Assembly (NCBI RefSeq): GCF_030411955.1
Contig: NZ_JASNRA010000026.1
Span: 1 to 64,000 of the forward strand
DNA length: 64,000 nt
Source of the DNA: Massilia sp. YIM B02443
GTDB lineage: Bacteria > Pseudomonadota > Gammaproteobacteria > Burkholderiales > Burkholderiaceae_D
Direction: 5' to 3'
Below are positions 1-11,031 of the stretch, one piece after another (the first letter of the stretch is position 1; each line of letters starts with the position of its first letter). A model generated the notes under the pieces. That model saw only the letters and a program-made list of their open reading frames with translations, searched no databases and was not told the DNA's origin. The position numbers and the translations under genes are program-made.

Positions 1-70
1 CGGCTGCGCGCGCAAGGCTGGTGGCCTGCACGTTGTTCGGGGCAAGCGCGATGCGATGGACCAGGAACAT
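1..70 (-). CDS. tnpB: TnpB (IS605/IS607 OrfB family), 5' end only
   Basis: An ATG at 70-68 opens a frame that runs off the left edge and encodes MFLVHRIALAPNNVQA followed by TSLARAA. This matches my recollection of the conserved TnpB N-terminus (a hydrophobic start, then an 'IALxPNNxQ' segment and a small/aromatic helix). TnpB proteins are RNA-guided nucleases carried by IS200/IS605 and IS607 elements. Only 23 codons are visible, so nothing can be said about the catalytic domain or whether the gene is intact. The adjacent MerR-like HTH frame supports an IS607-type rather than IS605-type element. Confidence 0.62.
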   Translation of the reverse strand, partial: MFLVHRIALAPNNVQATSLARAA

Positions 71-254
71 TGCGCTTCCTTAGCGGATCAGGGCTAATAC
101 CCGAAAGGAGCGCTGCGACAGCGTAGCGGCGCTGGCCTCGCCCTGTTCTCGTCGGAGCGAGCCGCCCTGCCGCTTCCCAGCGACGCCACGTGCTGGTCGA
201 AACGCCTAATGCCTTGGCAGCAGCGCCAATGGGAACAAGTTTGCTCATATGCAT
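1..254 (-). pseudogene. IS607-type TnpA N-terminal HTH, apparently lacking the recombinase domain
   Basis: The frame starts at ATG 248 (or ATG 254) and encodes MSKLVPIGAAAKALGVSTST followed by WRRWEAAGRLAPTRTGRGQR and RYAVAALL. This is the MerR-like helix-turn-helix typical of the N-terminus of IS607 serine recombinases, ending in a 'G-x-RRY' wing. In intact IS607 TnpA a short linker then leads to an 'ARVSS' serine-recombinase domain. Here the frame continues without a stop to the window edge but reads arginine- and cysteine-rich sequence with no such motif, and tnpB begins out of frame inside it at 70. I infer deletion or frameshift of the catalytic domain. A free-standing HTH partner of TnpB is the alternative. 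Confidence 0.5.
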
Positions 255-311
255 ATGACTGCATATGTTCGAATGAGTTCCTCGCTAACTGTTAGAACCC
301 ACCTCCAATCA

Positions 312-327
312 GGGTCAGAGTCGAATT
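312..327 (+). repeat. REP-like 16-mer, single plus-orientation copy
   Basis: GGGTCAGAGTCGAATT, the same 16-mer that forms the arms of the two hairpins downstream. It is unpaired and points into the array, mirroring the unpaired inverse copy at 735-750. Confidence 0.85.
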
Positions 328-401
328 GTTTGACAACTTTGTGAAATACTCTCAAGACAATTACTATGGCCAATAGCTTAGGAGAATCTTTCAGTCACGA
401 T

Positions 402-470
402 AATTAGGGTCAGAGTCGAATTAAATGCAATTCTGAGGAATTGCTCAACAATTCGACTCTGACCCTAATT
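402..470. repeat. REP-like inverted pair, 21-bp perfect arms
   Basis: The arm at 402-422 is AATTAGGGTCAGAGTCGAAT plus T. Its exact reverse complement is at 450-470, separated by 27 bases. The arm core equals the 16-mer at 312-327. Confidence 0.9.
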
Positions 471-595
471 ATTTTTCAGGGATTTGTGAATCGTAAGACA
501 ATGATTTATAAGGGTTGCCAAATCACGAAACGTTTCCATGGTCGAGTTGTATCCTGGCGGATTTTTTCAGCTCCGATTTCCTTGCAAATTAAAGA

Positions 596-654
596 GGGTC
601 AGAGTTGAATTAATCGGCAACTCTACAAGTTGTCAAACAATTCGACTCTGACCC
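596..654. repeat. REP-like inverted pair, 16-bp arms with one mismatch
   Basis: The left arm at 596-611 is GGGTCAGAGTTGAATT, one base different from the consensus. The right arm at 639-654 is AATTCGACTCTGACCC. The loop is 27 bases, the same length as in the pair at 402-470. Confidence 0.88.
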
Positions 655-734
655 TAATTGTCTTTTCGGAAACTTGCTGGGCGTAATCGTGGGATGTTGC
701 TAGCTGAGCAGGTGGGCGCGGGAATTTGCTCAAC

Positions 735-750
735 AATTCGACTCTGACCC
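735..750 (-). repeat. REP-like 16-mer, single inverse copy
   Basis: AATTCGACTCTGACCC, 14 bp before the stop codon of the minus-strand gene that ends at 765. It closes the array on the right. Confidence 0.85.
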
Positions 751-764
751 TCGTTGCCGGTGGG

Positions 765-1424
765 TCAGTGGAAGAGCAGCCAGGCGATCGCGCCGATGGT
801 CAAGGCGATGATGCCGAAGTAGGTCCAGCCGAGGCGGCGGGCATGGGCCGGGTCGGTGACCATGCGGATGGTGCCGGGATTGCTGCGGTGGGCTTTTTTC
901 TGGGCGTCGAGGCGGCTCTGGACATCTTCGACCATCTGCAGGCGGTCCAGGCCGCCGTTGGTGCCGGCATTGGCGCGGATGCGCTTGCGCAGGGCGCTGA
1001 AATCGGCGGGAGAGAGGATGTCGAACAGGATCAGTTCATACAGCATGTCGGCGGCGGTCTCGTTGTACAGGCCGGACGGGTCGCGCAGGGCGGCGGCGTG
1101 CTGGATCGGGGTGATCATGCCGTCGCGCAGCAGGCGGTCGAGAAAGCGCCCGTTGCGCAGGTCGTTGGCGCGTTCGATTTCCTGCAGCGCCGCCTGCAGG
1201 ATGGTCTCGCGCTCGCAAGGCTCGTCGTCGAAGCTCGCCATGTCGTCGAGCTCGTCTTCGGAGATGATCTTGTGCGCATGCATCCAGGGCAGCTGCTGCA
1301 CCGGATCGTGCAGTGCCAGGAAGGAAGCGCAGGCTGGATGGCGCTCGACGGCCATGCGCTGTCGCGCGGTAATCAGCTCGAGGGCTGCCAGACTGGCAAA
1401 CGCATCGGCAGTTGAAGTCGTCAT
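765..1424 (-). CDS. hypothetical protein with C-terminal membrane anchor
   Basis: I do not recognise this 219-residue protein. It is acidic and helical, with no signal peptide. A single hydrophobic segment near the C-terminus (about residues 199-217, LGWTYFGIIALTIGAIAWLL) is preceded by a basic stretch, which suggests a tail-anchored inner-membrane protein with a cytoplasmic body. The body contains repeated charged helices of the type seen in regulatory or adaptor proteins but no catalytic motif I can name. It lies about 95 bp beyond the iron operon and directly beside the repeat array, so it is probably expressed separately. Confidence 0.75.
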   Translation of the reverse strand: MTTSTADAFASLAALELITARQRMAVERHPACASFLALHDPVQQLPWMHAHKIISEDELDDMASFDDEPCERETILQAALQEIERANDLRNGRFLDRLLRDGMITPIQHAAALRDPSGLYNETAADMLYELILFDILSPADFSALRKRIRANAGTNGGLDRLQMVEDVQSRLDAQKKAHRSNPGTIRMVTDPAHARRLGWTYFGIIALTIGAIAWLLFH

Positions 1425-1518
1425 GATCGTCCCAGAAAATTCCAGATGGAATTTTAACTGAAAGTATCAATGGCGGGGCGGGGCACGGTTGGCGGCGGAC
1501 GTGCCGCCGCCCGAAGGA

Positions 1519-1866
1519 TCAACGCAGCAGCAGCGCGGCGGTCAGCAATGCGGCGGGCACGCCGATCCACGCCGCATGCACCACCTTGCGCGGCGCATAC
1601 TGCAGCAACAAGGTCACCGTCCACGCCGCAATGGACAACACCCCGCACCACAGCACCGGCCCGATATGCCAGCCGCCGGCGCCGATGCAGGCGATGAACG
1701 ACAGCGCCAGCCCGAGCCAGCCCAGCAGGAGCATGCGTCGCCGGGTGGCGGGACCCGCTTCCTTGCCGCGGCCGTGAATGTCGGCGTAATGACGGTCCAT
1801 CACGATGCCCTTGGCGGCGAAGCCGCTGAAGGCGAGCGCGGCGCCGCTCAGGATCAGCATGCTCAT
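1519..1866 (-). CDS. DUF3325 family membrane protein
   Basis: This is a 115-residue membrane protein with about four hydrophobic segments. It begins MSMLILSGAALAFSGFAAKG and ends in a leucine-rich helix. It is the last gene of a coupled series: its ATG at 1866 overlaps the stop of the PepSY gene by 4 bp (ATGA). Small DUF3325 proteins commonly accompany PepSY transmembrane proteins and DUF3649 proteins beside siderophore receptors. A supporting role in periplasmic iron reduction or uptake is therefore inferred from context. A second ATG two codons on (1860) is an alternative start. Confidence 0.75.
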   Translation of the reverse strand: MSMLILSGAALAFSGFAAKGIVMDRHYADIHGRGKEAGPATRRRMLLLGWLGLALSFIACIGAGGWHIGPVLWCGVLSIAAWTVTLLLQYAPRKVVHAAWIGVPAALLTAALLLR

Positions 1867-3530
1867 GCGGCCTCCAGCGGCGTGGGTTGAACGGCGGCGG
1901 CAGCCGGCGCGGCGGACTTGGCCGCGGCCTGGCGCTTGCCCTTGCCCTTGAGGCCGAGCCACCAGGCGGCCCAGCCGAGCAGGGCGCCGAGCAGCAGCGT
2001 CACCAGGTCGAAGCCGGCCACCGGCCGCAGGCCCGGGCCGCCGAACAGCGTCACGCCCAGGTGGGTGCCGGTGGTGAAGAAGTTCAGCAGCGGCAGGCCG
2101 CCCAGCAGCCCGGCGCCCAGCATCAGCTGGAAGCGCCACATGCCGCGCGTCGGCCTTATCTGGGCCAGGATCGCGCACGCGGCCCAGGCGGCAAAGAAGC
2201 AGTTGGCCTCCATATTGGTGCGCTGCGCCAGGTCGAGCGGCAGCAGCCGGTTCGACCAGAAGTAGACCGCGAACGCGACCGGCAGGCCGGCGATGGCGCC
2301 GATGTTGAGGGCGTCGACCAGGCGCACGCCGAAGCCCACCTTGCCGCCGGCCGCCACCACCTTGGCGTACTTCTGGCGCTCCTTCACGCCCCACAGCAGG
2401 GCGCCGGTGGCGACCATCGCGCAGCCGGCCAGGCCGCAGATGAAGAACAGGGCGCGCAGCAGCGGATCGGCGAAGTGCGCCAGGTGTAGGCCGTAGATCG
2501 CGGCGCGCGCCGACAGCGTGGTGCTGATCGGGCCGGTGGACGCGACCAGCGCGCCGGTGGCGCCGTTGAAGGTCATCGACGGCTCCAGGTTCGACAGCTG
2601 ACGGCCCGAGGGGCGGAACAGTTCGACCTTGGCGTTGGCGTCGTTCGGGTGGCTGACCACGATGCGGGTCGGCGCTTCGCCCCAGGCGCGTTCGGCCTGC
2701 TGCAGCATCGGCGCTATATTCGCCAGCGGCGCGGCCACGCCTGCCGGCTTGGTGCGGTCGACGTTCATGAAGACTTCGGCGAACATGGTGTTCTGGTCCT
2801 CGCCATACAGCGCCTTGGTGGGCGACGGCATGTACATGAACATCAGCGTCACCAGGCCGGTGTAGGTGATCATCAGGTGGAACGGCAGCGCCAGCACGGC
2901 GGTGGCGTTGTGGGCGTCGAGCCAGGAGCGCTGGCCCTTCCTGGGCCGGAAGGTGAAGAAGTCCTTGAAGATGCGTTTATGGGTGATCACGCCGCTGACG
3001 ATCGCCACCAGCATGAACATGGCGGCGATGCCGACGATCCAGCGGCCCCAGAGCGCCGACATGTAGTACAGGTCGAAGTGCAGGCGGTACAGGAATTCGC
3101 CGCCGCGGGTATCGCGCGGCGCGGCGGTATGCTGGCCGGTGATCGGGTCCAGGGTGACGTTTTGCAGGCGGAAGGCGGCGCGGCGCTCTTCGCGGCTCAT
3201 GCCTTTCCTGGGCGGGTTGGTCCAGCCGGCCACGATCAGCGGGTTGCGCTCGGACGGCAGGTCGATGAACCAGGCGCTGGCCTGCGGCGCGCGCTGCTGC
3301 AGTTCGCGCACGATCAGCGTGGCCGAGGCGGCGGCCGGAATGGTCGCCGGCGCCTCGGCCGCCTTGTGCAGTTCGGGCTTCATCCAGAACGTGATCTCGT
3401 GCCGGTAATAGGCCGCGGTGCCGGCCATGAACACCAGCAGCAGCAGCCAGCACACCAGCAGGCCGGCCCAGGTATGCACCCACGACATCGACTGGCGCAG
3501 GCCTTCCTTCACTACCACGCCTTCCTTCAT
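1863..3530 (-). CDS. PepSY-associated TM protein, probable iron-siderophore reductase
   Basis: This 555-residue inner-membrane protein starts at ATG 3530, whose ATGA overlaps the DUF3649 stop. It opens with a basic segment and a first helix (SMSWVHTWAGLLVCWLLLLV), followed by a periplasmic region, a second helix (about 190-215), histidine-bearing helices (HNATAVLALPFHLMITYTGL and GLHLAHFADPLLRALFFICG) and three or more C-terminal helices. This is the PepSY_TM architecture, with histidines that may coordinate haem. FpvG-type relatives reduce siderophore-bound iron in the periplasm. Regulation by Fur is inferred from the site upstream of the first gene of the run. Confidence 0.85.
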   Translation of the reverse strand: MKEGVVVKEGLRQSMSWVHTWAGLLVCWLLLLVFMAGTAAYYRHEITFWMKPELHKAAEAPATIPAAASATLIVRELQQRAPQASAWFIDLPSERNPLIVAGWTNPPRKGMSREERRAAFRLQNVTLDPITGQHTAAPRDTRGGEFLYRLHFDLYYMSALWGRWIVGIAAMFMLVAIVSGVITHKRIFKDFFTFRPRKGQRSWLDAHNATAVLALPFHLMITYTGLVTLMFMYMPSPTKALYGEDQNTMFAEVFMNVDRTKPAGVAAPLANIAPMLQQAERAWGEAPTRIVVSHPNDANAKVELFRPSGRQLSNLEPSMTFNGATGALVASTGPISTTLSARAAIYGLHLAHFADPLLRALFFICGLAGCAMVATGALLWGVKERQKYAKVVAAGGKVGFGVRLVDALNIGAIAGLPVAFAVYFWSNRLLPLDLAQRTNMEANCFFAAWAACAILAQIRPTRGMWRFQLMLGAGLLGGLPLLNFFTTGTHLGVTLFGGPGLRPVAGFDLVTLLLGALLGWAAWWLGLKGKGKRQAAAKSAAPAAAAVQPTPLEAA

Positions 3531-3814
3531 GACGCGCTCCCGGCGATCCACAGCGCGGCGCCGAGCACTGCGCTGCTGATTGCGATGCCGCCCCAGGCGC
3601 GGGTGGCGCTGCTGGTGGCGAACACCCACAGGATGGCGCAGGTGTACACCACGAACGACAGCAGGGTGGCGAGGGTGACCGCATCGGCGCGCGGCAGCGG
3701 CAGCGCAAGGGCGGTCAAGGCGATGGCGATCGAGGTCAGCACGTAGCCGCCGCCGATCGCGGCAAGCGTGCGCGAAGCGACGGCGCCGCGGTAGCGCCAG
3801 GTGGTGGGAGTCAT
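3527..3814 (-). CDS. DUF3649 family small membrane protein
   Basis: This is a 95-residue protein beginning MTPTTWRYRGAVASRTLAAI, with three hydrophobic segments. The start at 3814 is preceded by an AGAAAGG-like ribosome site. A longer upstream reading is arginine-rich and implausible. Its stop overlaps the PepSY start by 4 bp. Members of this family are often annotated as iron uptake proteins because they sit in siderophore loci. It may be a subunit or assembly partner of the PepSY reductase. Confidence 0.78.
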   Translation of the reverse strand: MTPTTWRYRGAVASRTLAAIGGGYVLTSIAIALTALALPLPRADAVTLATLLSFVVYTCAILWVFATSSATRAWGGIAISSAVLGAALWIAGSAS

Positions 3815-3935
3815 GATGTTCGGCCTTTCTGGTGGAGCGCGATACAACGTCTGCAACGGATGATGGACAAGTAACCAGCGACGGCGGCGCGATGCGACCA
3901 CGCCGCCGCTCAAGCGCCTGATGCGAACGACGCGA

Positions 3936-4655
3936 TCAATGCTTCGGATTCGGCGCCATCACCGGACCGGCCGCCATCGCCGCCAAACCGGTTGGCTGCA
4001 CGAACGACAGCGAGGTGACGTAGGTCGCGCTGGCGTAAGGCTTGCCGGCGCGCTGGCCCGGGGTCTTGTCGACGTGCTCGGCTTCCAGCACGTAGGCGCC
4101 TTTCCACGGCAGGTCGAACTTCACGGCCCCGGCGGCATCCGACTCGGCTTCCTTGGACCAGCCGTTCGGGATCACTGCGTGCACCTTCACCTTCGGCAGC
4201 GGCTGGCCTTTGTAGAACACCTTGAACTCGCCCAGCTTGCCGGTCGGGACGATGTCGAAGGCGAGCTTCGGCTGGCGCGCGGCAAAGCCGTTCACCAGGC
4301 GCGCCGCCGGCGCCCACACGTGGGTCAGGGTCTTGCCGTCTTCCTTGGTTTCCCAGGTCGGATAGGCATTGTCTTCGGCGACGATCGACTCGCCTGCACC
4401 CGGAACGCCCGACAGCACGAAGCCTTGCGCGGTCTTGTCCAGCTTCAGCGCCTGCTCGCCCTTGGCGCCGACCAGGATCGCCTTTGGCGCCACGAACATG
4501 TCGAGCAGGCCGGGCGTGGTTTCGCGCTGGTTGTCGCCGAACTCGCCGAACTGCAGCTTGACGGCCTTGCCGTCCTGCTCGAGCCAGACGTGGTGCGCCT
4601 GGGCGGCGGGAGCGGCGAAGGCAAGGGCGAGGGATGCGAGCAGGATCTTGTTCAT
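3936..4655 (-). CDS. DUF4198 periplasmic protein of the iron operon
   Basis: This is a 239-residue protein with a clear signal peptide (MNKILLASLALAFAAPAAQA, then HHVWLEQ). The mature N-terminal 'AHHVWLE' and the repeated beta-strand pattern fit DUF4198, a family related to NikM-type metal-uptake periplasmic proteins. It is the first gene after the Fur-like box and lies 121 bp before DUF3649, so the four genes are probably one iron-responsive unit. It could bind metal through the exposed N-terminal His pair; that is inference. No TonB-dependent receptor is in the window. Confidence 0.8.
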   Translation of the reverse strand: MNKILLASLALAFAAPAAQAHHVWLEQDGKAVKLQFGEFGDNQRETTPGLLDMFVAPKAILVGAKGEQALKLDKTAQGFVLSGVPGAGESIVAEDNAYPTWETKEDGKTLTHVWAPAARLVNGFAARQPKLAFDIVPTGKLGEFKVFYKGQPLPKVKVHAVIPNGWSKEAESDAAGAVKFDLPWKGAYVLEAEHVDKTPGQRAGKPYASATYVTSLSFVQPTGLAAMAAGPVMAPNPKH

Positions 4656-4756
4656 GGAGTGATTTCTCTTTCTTGTAAGGGCTGGGGTGGAATGCCGATG
4701 TCACGCCGGGATCGTGTCGGGCACGCATGCGCACCCATCGGTTTATAGGCAAGAAT

Positions 4757-4775
4757 TATAATGCGAATCATTCTC
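4757..4775. promoter_or_regulatory. Fur box
   Basis: TATAATGCGAATCATTCTC matches the classical 19-bp Fur consensus (GATAATGATAATCATTATC) at 15 of 19 positions by eye. It lies 102 bp upstream of the DUF4198 start (minus) and 74 bp upstream of the patatin-like gene (plus), so it could act on either. The iron-related gene content favours the minus operon. Confidence 0.75.
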
Positions 4776-4848
4776 ATTTCCAAACCTTTTAGACGGCCGG
4801 CTCGGTACGCCGATGTACAATCGCGTCTCGTTCCATTCCCGTTGCCCT

Positions 4849-5769
4849 ATGTTCTCTCGTCGTTCTTCCTTATTGGCCTGCGCGGCCCTGTTCCTGACCG
4901 CTTGCGGCAGCACCCCGACTCCACCGCCGGCCGCCCCGGCGCAAGCGGCGCCGGTCCAACCGAAGAAAGTGCGCATCGGCCTGGCCCTGGGCGGCGGCGC
5001 CGCGCGCGGCTTCGCCCACATCGGCGTGATCAAGGCGCTGGAAGCGCAAGGCATCAACCCCGAGATCGTGGTCGGCACCAGCGCCGGCTCGGTGGTCGGT
5101 TCGCTGTATGCCTCGGGCCTGAACGGCTTCGCACTGCAAAAGGCTGCGCTGGCGATGGACGAAGCCACCATCTCGGACTGGGCGCTGCCGCTGTTCTCCA
5201 AGTCGACCGGCCTGCTCAAGGGCGAGGCGCTGCAGAACTACGTCAACAAGGCGGTCGGCGGGGTGCCGATGGAAAAGCTCAAGCTGCGCTTCGGCGCCGT
5301 CGCCACCGACCTGAAGACCGGCCAGCCGATCCTGTTCAACCGCGGCAACACCGGCATGGCGGTGCGCGCCTCGTCGAGCGTGCCGAGCGTGTTCCAGCCG
5401 GTCGTGATTGGTGGGAAGACGTATGTCGACGGCGGCCTGGTGGCGCCGGTGCCGGTGCGCTTCGTGCGCGAGATGGGCGCCGACTTCATCATCGCGGTGA
5501 ACATCTCGAGCGCGACCGAAGGCGCGGCCACCGCCAGCTCGCTCGACGTCCTGATGCAGACCTTCAGCATCATGGGCCAGCGCCTGAACCACTTCGAACT
5601 GAAGGACGCCGACATCGTCATCACGCCGGCGCTCGGCAATATGGGATCGAGCGACTTTGGCGGGCGCAATATGGCGATCCTGGCCGGCGAGCAGGCCGCC
5701 GCGGCCGTCATGCCGCAGATTAAAGCGAAGTTGAAACTCAAGCAGTATCCGGTACCAGCATCACGTTAA
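4849..5769 (+). CDS. patatin-like phospholipase, lipoprotein
   Basis: A 306-residue patatin-family serine hydrolase with a lipoprotein signal (lipobox LTAC, Cys about residue 19). The oxyanion loop GLALGGGAARGFAHIGVIKA is followed by the nucleophile elbow GTSAG and, later, the catalytic-Asp motif DGG (YVDGGLVAPVPVRF). Together these give the Ser-Asp dyad of bacterial RssA-type patatins. The predicted role is lipid acyl hydrolysis at the periplasmic membrane face. The start is ATG 4849 because the lipoprotein signal begins there; an upstream ATG at 4813 would disrupt it. It lies 14 bp before the next gene. Confidence 0.88.
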   Translation: MFSRRSSLLACAALFLTACGSTPTPPPAAPAQAAPVQPKKVRIGLALGGGAARGFAHIGVIKALEAQGINPEIVVGTSAGSVVGSLYASGLNGFALQKAALAMDEATISDWALPLFSKSTGLLKGEALQNYVNKAVGGVPMEKLKLRFGAVATDLKTGQPILFNRGNTGMAVRASSSVPSVFQPVVIGGKTYVDGGLVAPVPVRFVREMGADFIIAVNISSATEGAATASSLDVLMQTFSIMGQRLNHFELKDADIVITPALGNMGSSDFGGRNMAILAGEQAAAAVMPQIKAKLKLKQYPVPASR

Positions 5770-5783
5770 ATCACAGGAAACAC

Positions 5784-6191
5784 ATGAACACCAAACCTTA
5801 TCTGACCCTGCAGGACGCCAAGACCATCGGCGCCGCCGCCGAAGCCGAAGCCGTCGCCAACGGCTGGAACGTCTCGATCGCGATCGTCGACGATGGCGGC
5901 CACCTGCTGTGGCAGCAGCGCCTGGACGGCGCGCCGCCGGTGTCGTCGTACATCGCACCGGCCAAGGCCAATACCGCGGCCCTGGGCCGCCGCGAATCGA
6001 AGATCTACGAGGACGTGGTCAACAACGGCCGCATGTCGTTCCTGAGCGCGCCGAAACTGGAAGGCATGCTGGAAGGCGGCGTGCCGGTGATCGTCGATGG
6101 CCACGTGATCGGCGCGGTCGGCGTGTCGGGCGTGAAGTCGGAGCAGGACGTGCAGATCGCGCGCGCCGGCATCGCGGCGCTGGGCGCTTGA
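5784..6191 (+). CDS. GlcG/HbpS-like haem-binding family protein (DUF336)
   Basis: A 135-residue single-domain protein beginning MNTKPYLTLQDAKTIGAAAE, with the family core 'VSIAIVDDGGHLLWQQRLDGA' (cited in part) and the closing 'GVPVIVDGHVIGAVGVSG'. These match the HbpS/GlcG fold, an octameric cytoplasmic or exported protein that in Streptomyces binds haem. Its enzymatic role is unknown. A ribosome site AGGAAACAC precedes ATG 5784, and it lies 14 bp after the patatin-like gene, so co-transcription is likely. Confidence 0.85.
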   Translation: MNTKPYLTLQDAKTIGAAAEAEAVANGWNVSIAIVDDGGHLLWQQRLDGAPPVSSYIAPAKANTAALGRRESKIYEDVVNNGRMSFLSAPKLEGMLEGGVPVIVDGHVIGAVGVSGVKSEQDVQIARAGIAALGA

Positions 6192-6250
6192 GGCCGTAAA
6201 CCGGGTCTTGGCGCAATGTAAAGCAAGGTTTCACCAAGGCAGTAAAAAGC

Positions 6251-6290
6251 GGCGCCCCATGTCATCCACCGACATGTGGGCGCCTTTTTT
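6251..6290 (+). terminator. rho-independent terminator
   Basis: A GGCGCC-CCATGTC stem pairs with GACATGTGGGCGCC with one bulge, followed directly by six T residues (6285-6290). It ends the patatin/HbpS unit. Confidence 0.9.
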
Positions 6291-6304
6291 GTGCCGTTGC
6301 AGCA

Positions 6305-6333
6305 TTGCCGAAGGGCTCGAATCGGGCTATAAT
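6305..6333 (+). promoter_or_regulatory. sigma70-type promoter for carAB
   Basis: TTGCCG (6305-6310), a 17-bp spacer, then a perfect TATAAT (6328-6333). This leaves a leader of roughly 145 nt before carA. Confidence 0.75.
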
Positions 6334-6394
6334 TCGGAAGTTTAACTAATTCAAACCTCAGCCGTAGCGCATACCACCATCCCTCATTCAACTT

Positions 6395-6442
6395 GACTTC
6401 CAACCCCTGGCGAGATGGTATTGCCGTGGGCGGTTGGATGTC
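6395..6442 (+). promoter_or_regulatory. structured carA 5' leader
   Basis: The arms TCCAACC (6399-6405) and GGTTGGA (6432-6438) are perfect complements, flanked by a further GAC/GTC pairing. They form a stable stem in the carA leader. No poly-T tract follows, so it is not a simple terminator; a regulatory function is only a guess. Confidence 0.4.
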
Positions 6443-6486
6443 GGTCTGACGTGGCGCAGCTACGGTAACTTTTTCGGGAGTTACCC

Positions 6487-7650
6487 TTGCCGCCATTTTT
6501 TTCTGGCTCAGCCGTCCCGGCCATCCTGGCCCTTGCCGACGGAACGATTTTCAAAGGATATTCCATTGGCGCCACCGGTCACACGACCGGCGAAGTGGTC
6601 TTTAATACCGCTATCACTGGCTACCAGGAAATCCTCACCGACCCCAGCTACTCGCGTCAGATCGTCACCCTGACGTACCCGCACATCGGCAACTACGGCG
6701 TCAACAGCGCCGACGTGGAAGCGTCGAAAGTCCACGCCGCCGGTCTGATCATCCGCGACCTGCCGCTGCTGGCCTCGAATTTCCGTTCCACCCAATCGCT
6801 GTCGGACTACCTGAAGCAAGAGAACGTGGTCGCCATCGCCGGCATCGATACCCGCAAACTGACCCGCATCCTGCGCGAGAAGGGCGCCCAGGCCGGCGCG
6901 ATCCTGACCGGCGCCCAGGGCGCCGAGCCGAGCGAAGCGCAGGCACTGGAACTGGCGCGTTCGTTCCCGGGCCTGTCGGGCATGGACCTGGCCAAGGTGG
7001 TGTCGGTGAAAGAGCCGTACGTGTTCACCGAGACCGAATGGAAGCTGGGCGAAGGCTTCGGCAAGCAGGACAACCCGCAGTACCACGTGGTCGCCTTCGA
7101 CTACGGCGTCAAGCGCAACATCCTGCGCATGCTGGCCGAGCGCGGCTGCAAGGTCACCGTGCTGCCGGCGCAATCGACCGCTGCCGACGCCCTGGCACTG
7201 AACCCGGACGGCATCTTCCTGGCCAACGGCCCGGGCGACCCGCAGCCGTGCGACTACGCCATCAACGCCTCGCGTGAACTGATCGAGAAGGGCATCCCGA
7301 CCTTCGGCATCTGCCTGGGTCACCAGATCATGGCGCTGGCCTCCGGCGCCAAGACCTTCAAGATGAACTTCGGCCACCACGGCGCGAATCACCCGGTGCA
7401 GGACCTGGATTCGAAGAAGGTCCTGATCACGTCGCAGAACCACGGCTTCGCCGTCGATCCGGAGTCGCTGCCGGATAACTGCCGCGTGACCCACGTGTCG
7501 CTGTTCGACGGCTCGCTGCAGGGCTTCGAGCGCACCGACAAACCGGCGTTCTGCTTCCAGGGCCACCCGGAAGCCTCGCCCGGCCCGACCGACGTCGCCT
7601 ACCTGTTCGACCGTTTCATCAGCCTCATGCAAGCACCGGAGAAGAAATAA
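6487..7650 (+). CDS. carA: carbamoyl-phosphate synthase, small (glutaminase) chain
   Basis: A 387-residue CarA. The N-terminal domain (ALADGTIFKG, FNTAITGYQEILTDPSY) leads to a class I glutamine amidotransferase domain with the nucleophile in FGICLGHQ (Cys about 276) and the His-Glu pair in GHPEASPGP. It hydrolyses glutamine and channels ammonia to CarB for pyrimidine and arginine synthesis. The start is a TTG at 6487 with CGGGAG six bases upstream; no in-frame ATG lies close enough to cover the conserved N-terminus. carB follows with no intervening base. Confidence 0.96.
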   Translation: MPPFFSGSAVPAILALADGTIFKGYSIGATGHTTGEVVFNTAITGYQEILTDPSYSRQIVTLTYPHIGNYGVNSADVEASKVHAAGLIIRDLPLLASNFRSTQSLSDYLKQENVVAIAGIDTRKLTRILREKGAQAGAILTGAQGAEPSEAQALELARSFPGLSGMDLAKVVSVKEPYVFTETEWKLGEGFGKQDNPQYHVVAFDYGVKRNILRMLAERGCKVTVLPAQSTAADALALNPDGIFLANGPGDPQPCDYAINASRELIEKGIPTFGICLGHQIMALASGAKTFKMNFGHHGANHPVQDLDSKKVLITSQNHGFAVDPESLPDNCRVTHVSLFDGSLQGFERTDKPAFCFQGHPEASPGPTDVAYLFDRFISLMQAPEKK

Positions 7651-10881
<3,231 letters not shown>

Positions 10882-10900
10882 GCACACGTAGTACCCATCA

Positions 10901-10946
10901 ACCACAGAGTTCGCGCGGCCCTGGCGCCGCGTGCCTCTGTGGTTTT
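10901..10946 (+). terminator. rho-independent terminator after carB
   Basis: ACCACAGAG (10901-10909) pairs with CTCTGTGGT (10935-10943), with an inner CGCGGC/GCCGCG stem and a following T run. Confidence 0.85.
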
Positions 10947-11031
10947 CGCTTTACTGTGCTTCGCGCGGCGATTGTCGAGCGAGGAGCGGGAAGCATGCGG
11001 TAAACTTGAATTCACACTAACGCAGAGAACC

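Noticed and set aside
6334..6486. Known riboswitch (guanidine, pyrimidine-type) in the carA leader.
   Set aside because: The paired hairpins lack the ACGR loops of guanidine-II and I recognise no other known aptamer; only a generic stem can be claimed.
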